Assembly: GCA_050084985.1 (NCBI GenBank)
Contig: JBITNC010000001.1
Location: 29,574,001-29,638,000 of the forward strand
Source: Nageia nagi
Taxonomy: Eukaryota; Pinophyta
DNA length: 64,000 nt
Direction: 5' to 3'
Position 1 is the stretch's first letter, and each line of letters starts with the position of its first letter. Shown piece after piece: positions 19,300 through 31,780 of the stretch. Position numbers and translations under genes: made by a program. The notes under the pieces are model-generated. The model was given only the letters and a program-made list of their open reading frames with translations. It made no database searches and was not told the origin of the DNA.

Positions 19300-20790
19300 A
19301 AATACTACTATTATTGATCCATATTGTTATGAAGAAGCTTGTTCTAATGGTGTTTAGATATAAGCTATGGGAGAGGATACTGATGCTATTGAGAGGAATG
19401 ATACTTGGGAACTTTGTGAGTTTCCCAAAGGTAAGAAAATGGTTGGTTCAAAATGGGTGTACAAAACAAAATGTAAGAGCGATGGGAGTGTTGAAAGATA
19501 CAAAGAAAAACTATTGGTACAAGGATTCATACAACAATATGGAGTGGATTTTGAAGAAACATTTACACCAATTGCAAGGGAAGAAACAATTATATTGGTA
19601 CTTTCAATAATTGCAAGTAAAAATTGGACAATCCAACATATGGATGTGAAGAGTGCATTTTAAAATGGATATATCAATGAAAAAGTGTATGTAGTACAAC
19701 TTAATGTTTTGAGGTTTATAAAAAATAAAACCATGTATATAAGCTCAAAAAGGTACTATATGATCTAAAGCAAGCTCTAAGAGCTTGGTATACATGAATT
19801 GATGGATACTTCAAAAGTGTGGGCTTTCAAACAAGTGTAAGTGAACCTAGCTTGTATTTCAAGAAAAATCATACTGATATTTTGATTGTTTGCTTGCATG
19901 TAGATGAATATATCTTCATGGGAAGCAGTAACAAAATTAATGAAGCTTTTAAAACTCATATGATGGCTAAGTTTGAAATTAAGGATTTGGTTTGATGATC
20001 TAATTTCTTGGATTGGAGGTGCATCAAACACAAGATGAAATTTTTGTGTCTCAATCCAAATATGCAAGAGACATGTTAAAAAGATTCAAAATGGAGAATT
20101 GTACATCTATTGCAAAACTTACATCCCATGGAGAACATCTTTGCAAGGAATATGGAGAACAAAAAATGAATAAGAAGAAATATAGAAGCATTGTTGGAAG
20201 CCTTATGTTTCTAACAAACACAAGACTAGATTTGCAATTTAGTGTATCTTTGGTTGCAAGATACATGAGTGATCAATCAATTGTATGCCAAAAGATAGCA
20301 AAGAGAATACTCAGATATGTGAAGGGATAGTAAACTATGGAATACCTTATACATGTAATTCCAAGCTCCAACTCACATGTTTTAGTGATTTGGATGATAA
20401 AAAGAGCACAAGTGGGAATTTATTCTCTCTTGGATCTAGTTTGATATCATGGATCTCCATAAAACATTCCATTGTAGCTCTTTCAAGTACTAAAGCTAAA
20501 AATGTACCAGTAACACATGCTTCAACACAAGCCCTATGGTTGAGGAAGGTGTTGAAGGAGATTATAGAGTAGCAAACTCAAGTAACAACAAGTTTTTGTG
20601 ACAACCAAAATGCCATAAAGTTGGCACAAAACCCTATCCATCATTCTAGAAAAAAGCATTTTGATTTGAAGACTCATTTCATATAGGACTTGGTGGAGAA
20701 GGGGATAGTAAAATTGAGGTATTTTCCAACATAAGATCAAGTGGTAGATATATTCACAAAATCAGTGGCAAGATCTTAATTTATGCTATT
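19300..20790 (+). pseudogene. copia-2 RT and RNase H (broken)
   Basis: RT begins with NDTWELCEFPKGKKMVGSKWVYKTK and continues through FIQQYGVDFEETFTPIAREE and MDVKSAF, where a TAA stops it at 19661. The catalytic box reads VDE where copia-1 has VDD (about 19898-19912). RNase H pieces follow: MFLTNTRLDLQFSVSLVARYMSD, then DLDDKKSTSGN in another frame, and LSSTKAK. A K.FTKS-like tail ends near 20770. The loss of the second catalytic Asp and many stops mean no activity. Confidence 0.85.
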
Positions 20791-20820
20791 AAGAGACATG
20801 ATTGTTGGTCCTCTTATTAG

Positions 20821-20830
20821 AAAGGGGGAG
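20821..20830 (+). promoter_or_regulatory. Polypurine tract of copia-2
   Basis: aaagggggag stands 2 bases before the 3' LTR. Confidence 0.85.
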
Positions 20831-20832
20831 TA

Positions 20833-21287
20833 TGAAGACTTTGAATACCTTAATACAACCTAAGACATCAAAATTAATTGAAATTTATGCTTACTATTTT
20901 AAGTGTTTCTCCTTTATGTGCAAATAGATATGCTATAGATTGATTAGTCTAGCCTATGATTGACCCATCAATTAGTATCAACCAACTATCTAGATGGCTA
21001 GTAGTGTTTCCAGTGTGTGTCATTTTTTGGTGTTTTGGCATTTCATTTCATCTTCTTTCCTTTGTTCTAGCTTGTAAGCTGAAGGGTAAAGGTTTCCTAT
21101 GACCTATAATGTGTAATGTGATGTAATTGCAAAGAATGTGTTGGTGTATGTGTGTGAAATCTATTATCAATATAGATTTGGGTGTTGTGTGAATTCTAGT
21201 TTTCCATTGTTGAGTGTGTTTCACAATTTGAGTTGTCAAGTTGAATTGTTGAGCAATTCATTTATTTGAAATTGTTGAATAACTTCA
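20833..21287 (+). repeat. 3' LTR of copia-2
   Basis: It begins tgaagactttgaatacc and ends gttgaataacttca. It is 455 bp like the 5' copy but with many substitutions. The TSD ccatg follows (21288-21292). Confidence 0.93.
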
Positions 21288-21292
21288 CCATG

Positions 21293-21938
21293 TAATAATA
21301 GGAAATCAATTACATAAAAGATGATAATAACCTACTTGCCCTTAACCTATCAAACTAGGTTTACAAAAGATACAAACCTATACTTTACTTGTAATGAAAA
21401 ATTAATATAAAATCCAATTGAAAGAGGATGAATGATGAGCTTCTTTAAAATACAAAGCCATGAATCTAATCGCAACTGCTAGGAACCTAATGATGTTTCC
21501 CAATTACCATTCTAGAATACCTCATCCTTTTGCTCAATGTTATTATCCCACCTTCTATGCATGGAATCTCACTCATAAATGGATGATAATAGGAATGCAA
21601 AGCTTAGAGTATATCAAAATCCATAAATGATAGGTAGCATTAAAAAACACCAATAAAAAATGACACAAGTATATTACTACCTATCAAGGATTCAAGATTA
21701 TGTCATGTCATTTCATATCTTTGATCATGAAAAACACCCCTACCTTTATAGGTAATAGGTCTGATGCTAAGGCTCCTCCTTAGGCTTATTATAATATTGA
21801 GTTGACTTGTTACCACAAAACATAAAGGTATATGAGAGTATACATGGAAAAGAATATTTATTTAGTAAATTAAATAAATTATTTTGAATACCTAAAAGGG
21901 TATTTAATTAAATTAAAATTACTTTTTAGGTGTTAATA
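21293..21938 (-). repeat. Tat-like gypsy 3' LTR, main fragment
   Basis: Colinear with 29260-29913: taataggaaatcaat.acataaaagatg through aattaaattaaaatt.ctttttaggtgttaa. On minus it begins in the tgttaacacc style. The terminal ca is mutated to ta. Confidence 0.88.
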
Positions 21939-22909
21939 GATGCTCCACTTTGAATATGTTTTGATGCTTTTGGAAAAAAAGATAATCAAAGCATAAATTT
22001 AAAGTATAATAAGAAAAGTAAGTACTTTGTGAAAAGTTGTCTCACAATGACAACTTTGGATGCTCCAATTTTTTGCCTATATTATGCCTCCTATTTGACT
22101 TGGTTATGACATGATGGACCTCTCATCATAGGAGAATCCAAGGCAAAGAAAAATAAACTTGAAAAAATCTTAGATAAGAAATGATTCCATGCAAGATATC
22201 TCAAATATAAATATCAAACATCATGATATGGAAAGTATGATAAGAAAACAAACCTATCTTTGGTGACTTACCTACCAAGATTTAATGAAGATGATAATCA
22301 ATTTAGGCTAATCAACTTTATTTCCCAAGCCATCATGTTACCATGGATTTTTTTATATGAATGGCCCTTAAAAATGTGCAAAATGATAAGATTTATCCTT
22401 CCTTACAAAGGCATCAAATGATAAGAATGACCAAGTTAGTTTTTCAATTCACCATGTTTCCATGGATTTACTGATTAGAGTGTCCATTTCTTAAAAAGGA
22501 GACCAATGATATGAAAATAAAATACCATATTGATATGTTATGATAAGCATTATTTTGAAAAGCAACTTTTATGAAAGATGAAATGGAAAGTAATGAAATG
22601 AAATACCTTTTTCATCCAATTACCATGATTATGAAGAAATGATCAAATTTTGGACATTTTTGACCTTTTAAACATTGCATATTCATCAAAAAAATAACAA
22701 CATATCTACATTACTACTTTATTTTCCTAAAATATTAGTATGAAAAGATTAAGAAATGCTCATTTTTTATGAAAAATATTAGATATAAAACATTTTTAGA
22801 TACATAACATTAATTGGATTAGATTCCTATTCACCTTCAATTGTAGATAATTTATATGCACCTTTTTCATAATTTGCACTGATAATGTAAGGACCTATAT
22901 AGTTAGGTT
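21939..22909. other. Gypsy 3' untranslated interior
   Basis: This lies between the integrase C-terminus and the 3' LTR of the minus-strand gypsy. It is AT-rich with no credible frame. A purine-rich stretch on minus (aaagtggagca) next to the LTR at 21939-21950 may be the PPT. Confidence 0.5.
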
Positions 22910-23765
22910 CTAACTTACCTTTTTTTCATTTTCCAGAGCTTTAATGTTGGCAAGATTTTCTTTTAGTACTAGGTCACCAACTTTAAACTTTTTAGGCTTG
23001 ATCTTTTTGCTATAGGCTTTTTGGATTCTAGAATTGTAGAAATGAAGGTGCTCTAGAGGATTAACCCATTTTTCATTTAGGATCTCTACTTGGGATAATC
23101 TAGCTTTCCTTCTATCCTCATTAGGAATGAGACCATCTAGTGACACACAAAGAGATGGTATTTCTAACTCAAGGGGAACTACGATTTCATCATCATACAT
23201 TAATGAGAAAGGAATTGCCCCTATGGAAGTTCTTATACTTATTATATAGGCCCAAAAAGCATAAGGGAGTTGTTTATGCTAATATTTACCATGTTTTATA
23301 ATAGTTTTGGATATGATACTTTTAATGACCTTGTTAGAAGCTTAAGCTTGACTATCACCTTAAGGATAATATGAGGTAGATAATTTCCTCTCAATATTAT
23401 GTTTAGAACAAAAATTCTTTAACTTTATTACCTTTAAAGCTAGGACCATTATCCATGAAAAATTTAGAAGGCATACCATATATAGAAATGATAAACTTAA
23501 CAAGAAATTCAACAACCTTAACTCTTTTCATAGACTTGATGGGTATAGCCTCCACCTATTTCATGAAGTATTCTATAGTTATAATGATAAATTTATGGCA
23601 ATCTCTTGAAACAAGGTTGATTTTTCCAATAAAATCAAGTGCCCAAATAGAAAAAGGTGAAGGAGATACAATAACATGTAAAGCATGAGAAGGATAAGGT
23701 TGAATATTAGCATTCTTTTGATATTGTTCATATTTCTTAACATGCAATTCACAATCTTCAAGCAT
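22910..23765 (-). pseudogene. Gypsy integrase core and C-terminal region (broken)
   Basis: Minus-strand frames show integrase start pieces (CELHVKKYEQYQ, then PSPFSIWALDFIGKI, FIIITIEYFMK) at 23765-23556. At 23200-22910 comes the part typical of Tat-like elements: PLELEIPSL, an R(K)ARLSQVEIL region, then FKVGDLVLKENL. The middle is shifted. The first catalytic Asp is in LDFIG; the DD35E glutamate region is degraded. Confidence 0.82.
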
Positions 23766-23782
23766 AGGAGGTCAATAATAAC

Positions 23783-24300
23783 CTAGTCTAAGAAACTTTT
23801 CATAAAAAAATTAGAAATAAAGTGTCCACCACATTCACCATCATGGGGTTGATCAAGGGCCATATCTACCTCATGCCTCATTAAATATCTAAGAAGAGCA
23901 CCATCAAAAGACCTTCTATATAGAAAATCACCAATGATGACATACTTGGCAACTAACTTTTTAAGTCTAATTCTAGCATTATGATCAAAGGTAATAACAA
24001 TAATACCATATTTAATATAATTGAAAACATCTTGATACCATTCACACACATTGATACAAGTAGGTGTATAACAATGATCTTCAACAAAATATTCAATAAT
24101 ATGCTCATGAGAAGGCTTACCTATATTTTTTATTGTAAGGATATTTGCTTCATATTCTATGTTAATGGAAGAAAGGGAAGCAACACTAGCCATGGCATCA
24201 ACATACCCGTTGCTTTCTCTTAGAATGTTGTCAATTTCATACTCACTAAAGTAGATGAGGAGATTCTCCACCATTTCTTTGTATGACTGTAAGTAGGGAT
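23783..24300 (-). pseudogene. Gypsy second RNase-H-like region and integrase zinc-binding linker
   Basis: An open minus-strand frame (163 codons) starts with NLLIYFSEYEIDNILRESNGYVDAMASVAS, the end of the additional RNase H module characteristic of the Tat group. It ends with LYRRSFDGALLRYL and DQPHDGECGGHFI, the integrase zinc-binding (HHCC) region. It is one of the best kept pieces of this element. Confidence 0.82.
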
Positions 24301-25250
24301 ATTTGGTATTGTATATGTTAGAAACTTAATTCATGATGAGTTGATAATCACCAAAGATTTTGATCCTTTTCACTTTGAAAAGTATTGTAGCTTTTAGACC
24401 TAAAATTAGAGCATCATATTCTGCCATTTTGTTAGTGCAATAAAAAATTAAATGATAAGATATGGGGATAACATAACCATGAGGGTTTATGAGAATAATT
24501 CCTATCTCTCCTCCATGAATGCAATTAGAACCATTGAATAATAGGGCCCACTCATCATTTTCTATAAATCCAATAAAACCTTATGGGGATTTAGGATCAA
24601 GAATAGAGTGACAATGCAGGAGTGTAATGATGATGCTAGGTTTAGGATTATTTTGGCCATCCACTTATTGAGGAACTCTTCCTACATGTTGGATCCTTTA
24701 TTTAATGGGTGATTTGTAATTAAATACACTATAGATTTTCCTTCTATTAATTTCTAAGTAATAAAGACCAATTTGAACTCTTGAAGCAACATTACCCATT
24801 TTTTTGCTCTTGTAGAAAGGTAGGATTTGGATATGAGATATATGAGAGGATCAGCCTAAGCTATGACATAGGTTGTATTTCTAATAATGTAATGTATTAA
24901 ATTTTCATTTGAGAAAACTATAGCAAAACACATATTTTCAATTGGATTATACCTTGTCTCATAATCAATTAAAGTCTTATTGATATAGAAGATTTCTATT
25001 TCCTTGTTCTTATCATCCTTTTGAACTAATATTACCCCTAATGCACTTAATGTTGCTGAAACATAAAGTAACAAACTCTTTTTTGAATTATAAGGAGCTA
25101 AAAATGGAGTGTTAGTAAGGTACCTTTTAATTTTGTCAATAGATTTTTGACACTTTTCATCCCAAATGAATTTCTCACCTTTTTTTAGCAAATGAGAAAA
25201 TAGGGAAGTCATATATGCTAGCTAAGAAATGAACCTTATGAATACTTGAA
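24301..25250 (-). pseudogene. Gypsy RNase H (broken)
   Basis: The minus-strand frame 25212-24856 contains FIWDEKCQKSIDKIKRYL, PFLAPYNSKKSLLLYVSATLSALG, LVQKDD and YNPIENMCFA, the RT-connected RNase H with its tether. Below 24856 the frame is lost. A remnant of the second RNase H start is near 24540-24420. Confidence 0.82.
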
Positions 25251-26110
25251 ATTTTCATTGAAGACTTTTCAAATTATTAGGAGGAGTAAAATCAATAATA
25301 AATAAAAATTTCTTGGGATTGACCTCTATATCTCTTCTTGAAATAATGAACCCAATCAATTTACTTGATGAGACTACACATGCACACTTTTGAGGTTTCA
25401 AATTCAACTTGTATTATCTCATTCTTTGAAAATTATTTCACAAATATGAAATGTGATCATATTTGGTAATGGATTTTGCTAATATTCCATCAACATACAC
25501 CTCAACACTATCATGGATCATATCATGGAACATATACACCATGGCTCTTTGATAAGTTGCACCTAGATTCTTTAAATCAAAAGGCATGACTACCCAACAA
25601 AATGTACCACAAGGAGTAACAAAATTTTTCTTGTGTTGGTCCTCCTTGTTGATCCTAATTTGATTATAACAAAAAAAAAATCCATCCATAAAAGATAAGA
25701 TTTCATGACTTGCTATTAAATATATAATCACATCAATGTTAGGCAAAGGAAAGATATCTTTAGGACATGCACTATTGATATCCCTAAAAGTTGTACACTT
25801 TATTTCACCATTAGGCTTACCTATAGGTACAATGTTAGAAATCCAAAATAATCAATAGGAACAATAAAACCAACATCAAGATACTTTTTAATAGCAAGGG
25901 ATACCCTAAGATGCATTTTTCTAGGATTTGTTAGACTAATTTTACATTTCCATTGATAACTAGGCTATGAGTGATAAAATCAAGATCAAGACCAAGCATA
26001 TCAAAATAAGACCAATAAAAAATATTAGAGAGCTATTTTATTAGTAAGCAATACCTTTTCCATTCTTCCAAGGTTAACCAAGCTCCTATTTTGATCAACT
26101 TTGGGTCCTC
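25251..26110 (-). pseudogene. Gypsy reverse transcriptase (broken)
   Basis: The open piece 25746-25438 carries the RT core: LSFMDGFFFCYNQIRI, FVTPCGTFCWVVMPFDLKN, GATYQRAM, and YVDGILAKS. The catalytic YVDD reads YVDG, so the second Asp is lost. Upstream and downstream portions are shifted. Confidence 0.85.
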
Positions 26111-27240
26111 TTGGATACCAATGTTTACTTCTACTATTTCTCATTAAGATAAGACATTTCATCATTGAGTTGGGGACACATAGGCAATGCCCCTAGTCCT
26201 TATCCAAACTCAATTGTAAGAGATAGGAATAATAGAGCAAAGATGTTAGGAACCCAACATCATTTACCAATTAAAGAATGGGACAAATGACTATGAAAGA
26301 TATATTATCTAAGCCTATGAATGACTTAACAAAAAATGAACATAAAATTATCATAAAATTAAAAGGAAGGGTAAGGATATAACCTACAATGTTTGCATCA
26401 TTCATGTAGGTATCCTAACCAAAATAAGATTGGTGTCACATGAACCAAGCTACAATCCTCTTTTTACTAGATTTGGGGAACTAAATATGTGCCCCCAGCT
26501 TCTCAAGGGTAGCATCACCATTCTTGAAGATGTTCACTTGAACTAAATATGTAAGAGGTAAGAATGGATCTACATAGTTAACCTGTACCTACTCTATTAG
26601 ACCATGCATTAGACCACAATGCAACCACTCATTAAAGATATTTATGAGAAACCCTAATCATTATTATCAACATGTTGAATGAATGGAACTAATGAGGATG
26701 AGTTAGGTGTAGACTCATCAAATCCAACATCAATTGTTCTCTTATACTAAACTTCATTCAAAACAGGCTCCATGATACCCTATTCATTCATACCTAATCC
26801 TTTTCCACCATATTGAAATTTATGCATATATTCATTAGAAAAAGTAGAATTGACACTATTAAAATGCATACTAACCTGACTTGATGATTTTTATGAAATG
26901 GAAGCTATGTCTTCATTGTCAAATGTAATTTTTTCTTCATGTTCTTAATATAGAATATTGATATCTTCAATAAGATAATCATTTTTCTCAAGCATGAAGT
27001 GAAAGTGCTTGGTTTTTTCCTCCTTCTTGGTGATAATGCTACATTTATAGGATAGAAAAAGGTCATCCAAGTTTCCTAAAATTATCCTAGATATCTATCT
27101 CTAGGATTTTATATGCTCCAAGGATTACCTCTTGCAAAATGACATTGGTGATAGGTGTTGGTGCATCTTCCTCGCTTTCAACCAAATCATGAGGAATCCA
27201 AAACCTCTCAGCTTCTTGACTACATGTGTGGGATTATCTT
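26111..27240 (-). other. Gypsy interior between protease and RT, no usable frame
   Basis: On the minus strand this should hold the protease-RT linker and the RT N-terminus. I can see only short unconnected peptides and many stops. Some aaagaa-rich runs suggest an acidic or lysine-rich linker. Confidence 0.5.
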
Positions 27241-27735
27241 CTACATGAATAGTAACTTGCTTATCTTTATGCATAAATTTAATTGACCGATGTAATATGG
27301 GAGTAATAACCCTAAACTTATGTATCCATGGTTACCAAGCAATAAGTTATATGGAAACTTCACTTGAAAAATATAAAATATTTTATGAATAATTTTATCA
27401 CCTACTTCAATAGGCATAGACACATATCCAATGCATTCCTTTTCAGTATTATCAAAACCTTTAATGCTAATAGTGGTTCTTTTCATTTTTGCATAAATTG
27501 AAGGGAAATACTTTTGCAATAATTCAACTGAAGATACATTGATATTTGAACCAATATAAATTAAATATTTTTTAAAATGAACACCATGAATGTTAACAGA
27601 GATATACAGTCCTAGATTCTTTTCAATAACATATTCACTAAGCAATTCACTCTCATAAAAGGAAAGCACGTTACAAAGTAAATCATTGTCAAGATTACCT
27701 ACTAATTCCACAAATTTAGTAACAAGGATATTCAC
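27241..27735 (-). pseudogene. Gypsy aspartic protease region
   Basis: An open minus frame of 164 codons. YIGSNINVSS occupies the position of the active-site D(T/S)GSSxN, with Asp replaced or lost, and FPYNLLLGNHGY resembles the conserved YN.ILGR.W segment after the protease. Activity is unlikely. Confidence 0.72.
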
Positions 27736-27786
27736 ATCAACTTCAATTTTCTTAAGTGCATCAAATAAAGCATTTCTATGATCAAT

Positions 27787-29076
27787 TTATAATTGCAAAA
27801 GTTCAAATATACTTATCTTGGAATGAGTTACCTTTAGTTGCTCAAGGAGTTGTTGTGTACTAAAATTGTGAGGGACCTCCATGCACTCTGCTATAGCTAG
27901 ATTGGCATTTCCTCTAGGTATTCCTCTCCCAGTAGTGTCACATGGTTCTAGGTTGAAAATGACATTTGCTATGAGGGGTTTGACTTCCTCTAAATCAACT
28001 GCATGAGCCTCATATTGTATCTTACGATCATCCAACAATTTTTGTAATTGTTTCTTCAAGCTCATACATGCATTTGTTATGTGACCTTTAACCTTGTGAT
28101 ATTCACAAAATTCTTCTTCATTGTATCAACTAGGTTTATCATCATTAGGACTAGTTCTTATTTCGAATTAGGTTTGATTATTCCTTTTTGTAAACAATCC
28201 TTGAACATAATGGCAAGAACCAAAGGTAACCTATTATTCTTTCTAAAAAGTTTCTTTGCTTAACTCTTTTGTTGCTCTTCGGATGGAAGTTCTTCTATGG
28301 CATGTATCTCTTTATCTTCCTTTTTCTTATGTCTACCTCCCTTAGTGTCCTTGTTAGGATTTTCATATATTAATTCACCCATATTAACCATGTACTTTTC
28401 TTTTTTGGGTAAGCCTATGCATAATTTATGTAAAGGGTAATGTCATATAAGCTAAGGCTATAAATTTTAGTTTAGGATGGATATTATGGACAAACATGGA
28501 TGTGACATGAGACTTGGGTAAGGGTTTGTGAATCATGCTCCATATATTTTGGAATCTTTGGAAAAATTTATCAAATCTCTCATTTGGACCTTGGATAGCA
28601 CTAACTATATATGAAATTGTCATTTTTCTAGGAGCATGATATTTGAAATGGACATAGACTTTTGAGATAAGTTATGCATAGCAATAAATAGATGTAACAG
28701 GTAAAGAGAAGTATTAATTGATTGTATCACCTTTGAATATAGTAGGGAAGTATTTATCCATCAATTTTTCTTTCACACTAAATTTCAATTCGAAATTCAT
28801 TTCAAAATCCTTAATATGAGCTATAGGATCTCCCTCACCATTATATGTATTGAAGATAGGTTCTACTTGCAAATTAGGTACCCTAGTATTGGGAATCTCA
28901 TCACATAGTAGATTCGAATCCTTAAATATGGGTGGAGCACCTCTCACGAATCGATTATTTCCCCCAATATTAGAGGCTTCACTTCTCTCTTCGTTTCCAT
29001 ATAACATTTTCTTAAGATTAGCTTTGGTGGCCTCATCAAAGCTATTGACCATAACCAGAATTTCAGCAAGTTCCAT
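27787..29076 (-). pseudogene. Gypsy gag (broken)
   Basis: Minus-strand frames 29076-28714, 28623-28426 and 28065-27787 carry gag pieces. The first has LQVEPIFNTYNGEGDPIAHIKDFEMNFEL, a usual start of the retrotransposon gag domain. The second has NERFDKFFQRFQNIW, where the F..RF piece is typical. A decayed CEYHKVKGH-like sequence near 28090-28120 may be the former zinc-binding end. Confidence 0.8.
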
Positions 29077-29170
29077 TTCTAAAACACTTGAAATGCAAGA
29101 TTAATCCTATCCAAAACCAAAGGGATTAGTTGCAACTTGTGAAGGATAACATGATGCATAGAAAAGAATT

Positions 29171-29182
29171 CGAGTTCACCAA
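29171..29182 (-). promoter_or_regulatory. Primer-binding site of the Tat-like gypsy
   Basis: On minus, ttggtgaactcg follows the 5' LTR. It resembles a degraded Tat/Ogre-type PBS (usually complementary to tRNA-Arg). A near-identical ttggtgaaccc occurs at 53391 next to another LTR. Confidence 0.55.
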
Positions 29183-29183
29183 T

Positions 29184-29913
29184 TTTTATAATCGAAATAA
29201 TAATAATAATTAAGGTTATTTAAAAAATATTAATTTAACCAATTTACAATGAAATAATAGGAAATCAATGACATAAAAGATGAAAATGACCTACTTGACC
29301 TTGACCTATCAAACTATATTTACAAAAGATACAAACTTATACTTTACCTATGATGATGAATGAAGGTGAAATCCAATCAAAAGAGGATAAATGATGTGCT
29401 TCTTCAAAATATGGAGCCATGAATTCGACCTTAACCTAGCATCGACATGAGGAACCCAACGATATCACTCGGTTACCATTTCAAAATACCTCACCCTTTC
29501 CCTTGATATCATCATCCCACCTTTGATGCACTGAGTGTCACTCGTGAATGGATAAAAGATCACATGAATCCAAAGCCCAAATTATATCAAAGTCTAGAAA
29601 TGATAAGGTGGTGTTAAAAAACATCGATCAAGAATGACACAAGTATATTGCCACTTATCAAGGATTTAGGATTATGTCATGTCATGTCATATCTTTGATC
29701 ATGCACAACCCCTCCACCTTTATAGGAAACACGTCTAATGTTAAGGATCCTTCTTAGGCTTATTATGATGTCGAGCTAACCTATTACCACAAAACATAAA
29801 GATAGATGAGAGTGTACATGGAAAAGAGCATTTATTTAAGAAATTAAATAAACTATTTCAAATACTTAAAATGGTGTTTTAATTAAATTAAAATTCCTTT
29901 TTAGGTGTTAACA
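29184..29913 (-). repeat. 5' LTR of the Tat-like gypsy
   Basis: About 730 bp, colinear with 13045-13121 plus 21293-21938. On minus it begins tgttaacacctaaaaagg. The exact end next to the PBS is uncertain by 1-3 bases. Confidence 0.88.
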
Positions 29914-30250
29914 TATGCATCTTATAAAAAATTCTCAAGCATTGTGTATTCTTCTATATTTTGAATACATGGATATCAACAATTCTAGATCCATTTTTGG
30001 AAAATCCATTTTATGCATATTTTGTAATCATTGTAGACTATGAAACTTTGTTTACATAATCCATGTAGTGAACTAATTTTTGAGCCTTATGTATTCTTTC
30101 ATATTTTACATACATGTCTATGGGCTGTATGTATTCTTTTACATTTTACATACATGTCTATTAGGGAATTAAAAACCATAACATTGGATTTAAAAGCACT
30201 GAGTAGACATATCCACACCCAATTCAAGTTTTATAGGTATTTTAGCACTT
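29914..30250 (-). pseudogene. PPR-derived fragments, continuation of the inverted arm
   Basis: The phrases catcttataaaaaattctcaagc, ttttgtaatcattgtagactatgaaac and ttacatacatgtcta repeat those at 11560-13043. The block tgtattcttt.acattttacatacatgtcta occurs twice at 30088-30160. It codes on minus for shattered PPR pieces. It joins 13043 once the gypsy is removed. Confidence 0.72.
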
Positions 30251-30842
30251 AGGCGGAAATTTGAAAGTTTTTAGGCATTTCAAATTTGTTGATTTTGCTG
30301 AGGGAGGGGTGTAACAACCTGCCTAATTGCACTTATTATGATTTGAATGCCTTTGTTAATTTGAATGTGATTGAGACTATTTGTGTTATGAGATGATTAA
30401 TAATGAATGGATATTTGTCTCGGTTTGATACTTACTTCAAGATTCTTGTGATACAAGTTACATGTTAACTTAGCATGGGGGTTAGGTTGGAGATCCCAGG
30501 GAACCAAATACGAGTTGGTTATAGGAATAAATTGGTAAGAGTGAGTAAATGATTGGCATTGATAGCCCACAGGGACCTTTGTAAATCATATAGTTGCATC
30601 TCATAATTATTGTGCATGATATTTGATCCTTGCAATGTGTATGATGTTCATGTATGCACTAACAAACTTTACCATGCTAAATTATTTATTGTGCATTCCT
30701 AAATTGCTTTGAAAAATCAATTAACTATTTTTTATTGTTGCAAGGAAATATTCTAGAAATTTAAATATAAATTTTCACTAAAGAATTTTATTTTTACATG
30801 CAATAAATCTTAAGGTTAGATGAAAATAAATTTATCAAGGAT

Positions 30843-31045
30843 GAGGAACTATTTTGGTAGTTTGCATTAGGGGACTATTTTGCTATTTTACATTAGGTGT
30901 GTAAAATAAATGAAGGACTATTTTGGTATTTTGCATTAGGTGTGCAAGATAATGGAGGGACCATCTCCATACATTTTGGTATTTTGCATTAGGTTTGAAA
31001 AATAACTCCATACATTTTGGTATCTAGCCTGAGGTGTGCAAAATA
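30843..31045. repeat. ~45-bp tandem repeats within the LTR-like stretch
   Basis: Units with ctattttggtattttgcat followed by taggtgtgcaaaataa repeat about five times with indels. They end about 150 bp before the TATA box. Confidence 0.75.
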
Positions 31046-31191
31046 ATTTGTAAAAATTGTGACTTACAAATAAAATTTGTCAAATATCACCATAAACAAA
31101 AAGCCTCCATGTCCCTCATGAACAAAAATATTGAGGTGGGCAAATAGTTAAAGTTTTGGAAGTGTTATATCAACCTTTTGCTATAAATAAA

Positions 31192-31199
31192 AAATACAC
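31192..31199 (+). promoter_or_regulatory. TATA box in the LTR-like stretch
   Basis: tataaata, followed after about 30 bp by cacactcatccctt, a plausible transcription start region. Confidence 0.5.
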
Positions 31200-31780
31200 A
31201 TCTACACACTCATCCCTTCTTACCAAATCTTGACCTTGAGATCTATGAAGGAAGGAGTCATCTCTTCTTATTTTTCTATCCACAAGTCCAGGTGCTCTTC
31301 TCATATTTTAGCCACTAGTGCTAAAATATTTAGCTTAAATTGTGAATTTTAATCATGAACATTGTGGTTTATTTTGAAGGAGAAATGTTTATTTAAAACT
31401 TGAAGAATACATGTGAACTTATTGTATAGTTTGCATATATATATGATTGGTGTACTTATTGTATAATTTATCCGTAAGTGTTTGAAGGTATCTAGAAGGA
31501 GTAAACGATTTAATATTTAGCCTAGATGAGAAATTGAATTATAAACTTTGTAATTTATTTTGGAAGGATGGAATTATCTAAATTTTTTGTCATGATAATA
31601 TAGACCACTTTATTTTTCTAATATTTGTTTAGCAGTAGTAGTGTCATGTGAATAGTATAGTGATTCTATTTAACACATTTGTGTGTATAATAAAAGTACT
31701 AATATAATTATATTGATACTAGTTAGGGGATAAGTAGGAAATTCAAACAAGTCTAATATTGTGAACTGGGATTATGAGTG

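Larger units (their letters stand above)
13122..21287 (+). mobile_element. copia-2, complete copia element hosting a nested element
   Basis: Bounded by two 455-bp LTRs and the perfect TSD ccatg (13117-13121 and 21288-21292). Removing the nested element 14178-17173 leaves about 5.2 kb, a normal copia size. Domain order is gag, protease, integrase, RT, RNase H. Coding is heavily broken and the LTRs differ at many sites, so it is older than its guest. Confidence 0.93.
13045..29913 (-). mobile_element. Tat-like Ty3/gypsy element, interrupted by copia-2
   Basis: This is a complete but decayed gypsy element on the minus strand. Its 3' LTR is split into 13045-13121 and 21293-21938 (together about 723 bp) by copia-2. 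Its 5' LTR is 29184-29913. Coding order read on minus is gag, protease, RT, RNase H, a second RNase-H-like region, integrase. The target was the PPR relic: gtttgcatcatg to the left joins catcttataaaaaattctc to the right, a phrase found uninterrupted at 12820. The TSD is not clean (around catg/tatg). Confidence 0.88.
30251..31780 (+). repeat. Gypsy-like 3' end with PPT and LTR-like stretch
   Basis: gagggagggg (30299-30309) looks like a polypurine tract and is followed by tgtaacaacctgcc, a common gypsy LTR start. A TATA box ctataaata lies at 31191-31199, followed by a pyrimidine-rich leader. Length suits a gypsy LTR over 1 kb, but no second copy was found in the window, so the right end is not defined. 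It may continue after the insert 31781-32663. Confidence 0.5.

Noticed and set aside
22005-22800. Extra gene in the gypsy 3' region
   Set aside because: No frame longer than about 60 codons and no motif; treated as untranslated interior.
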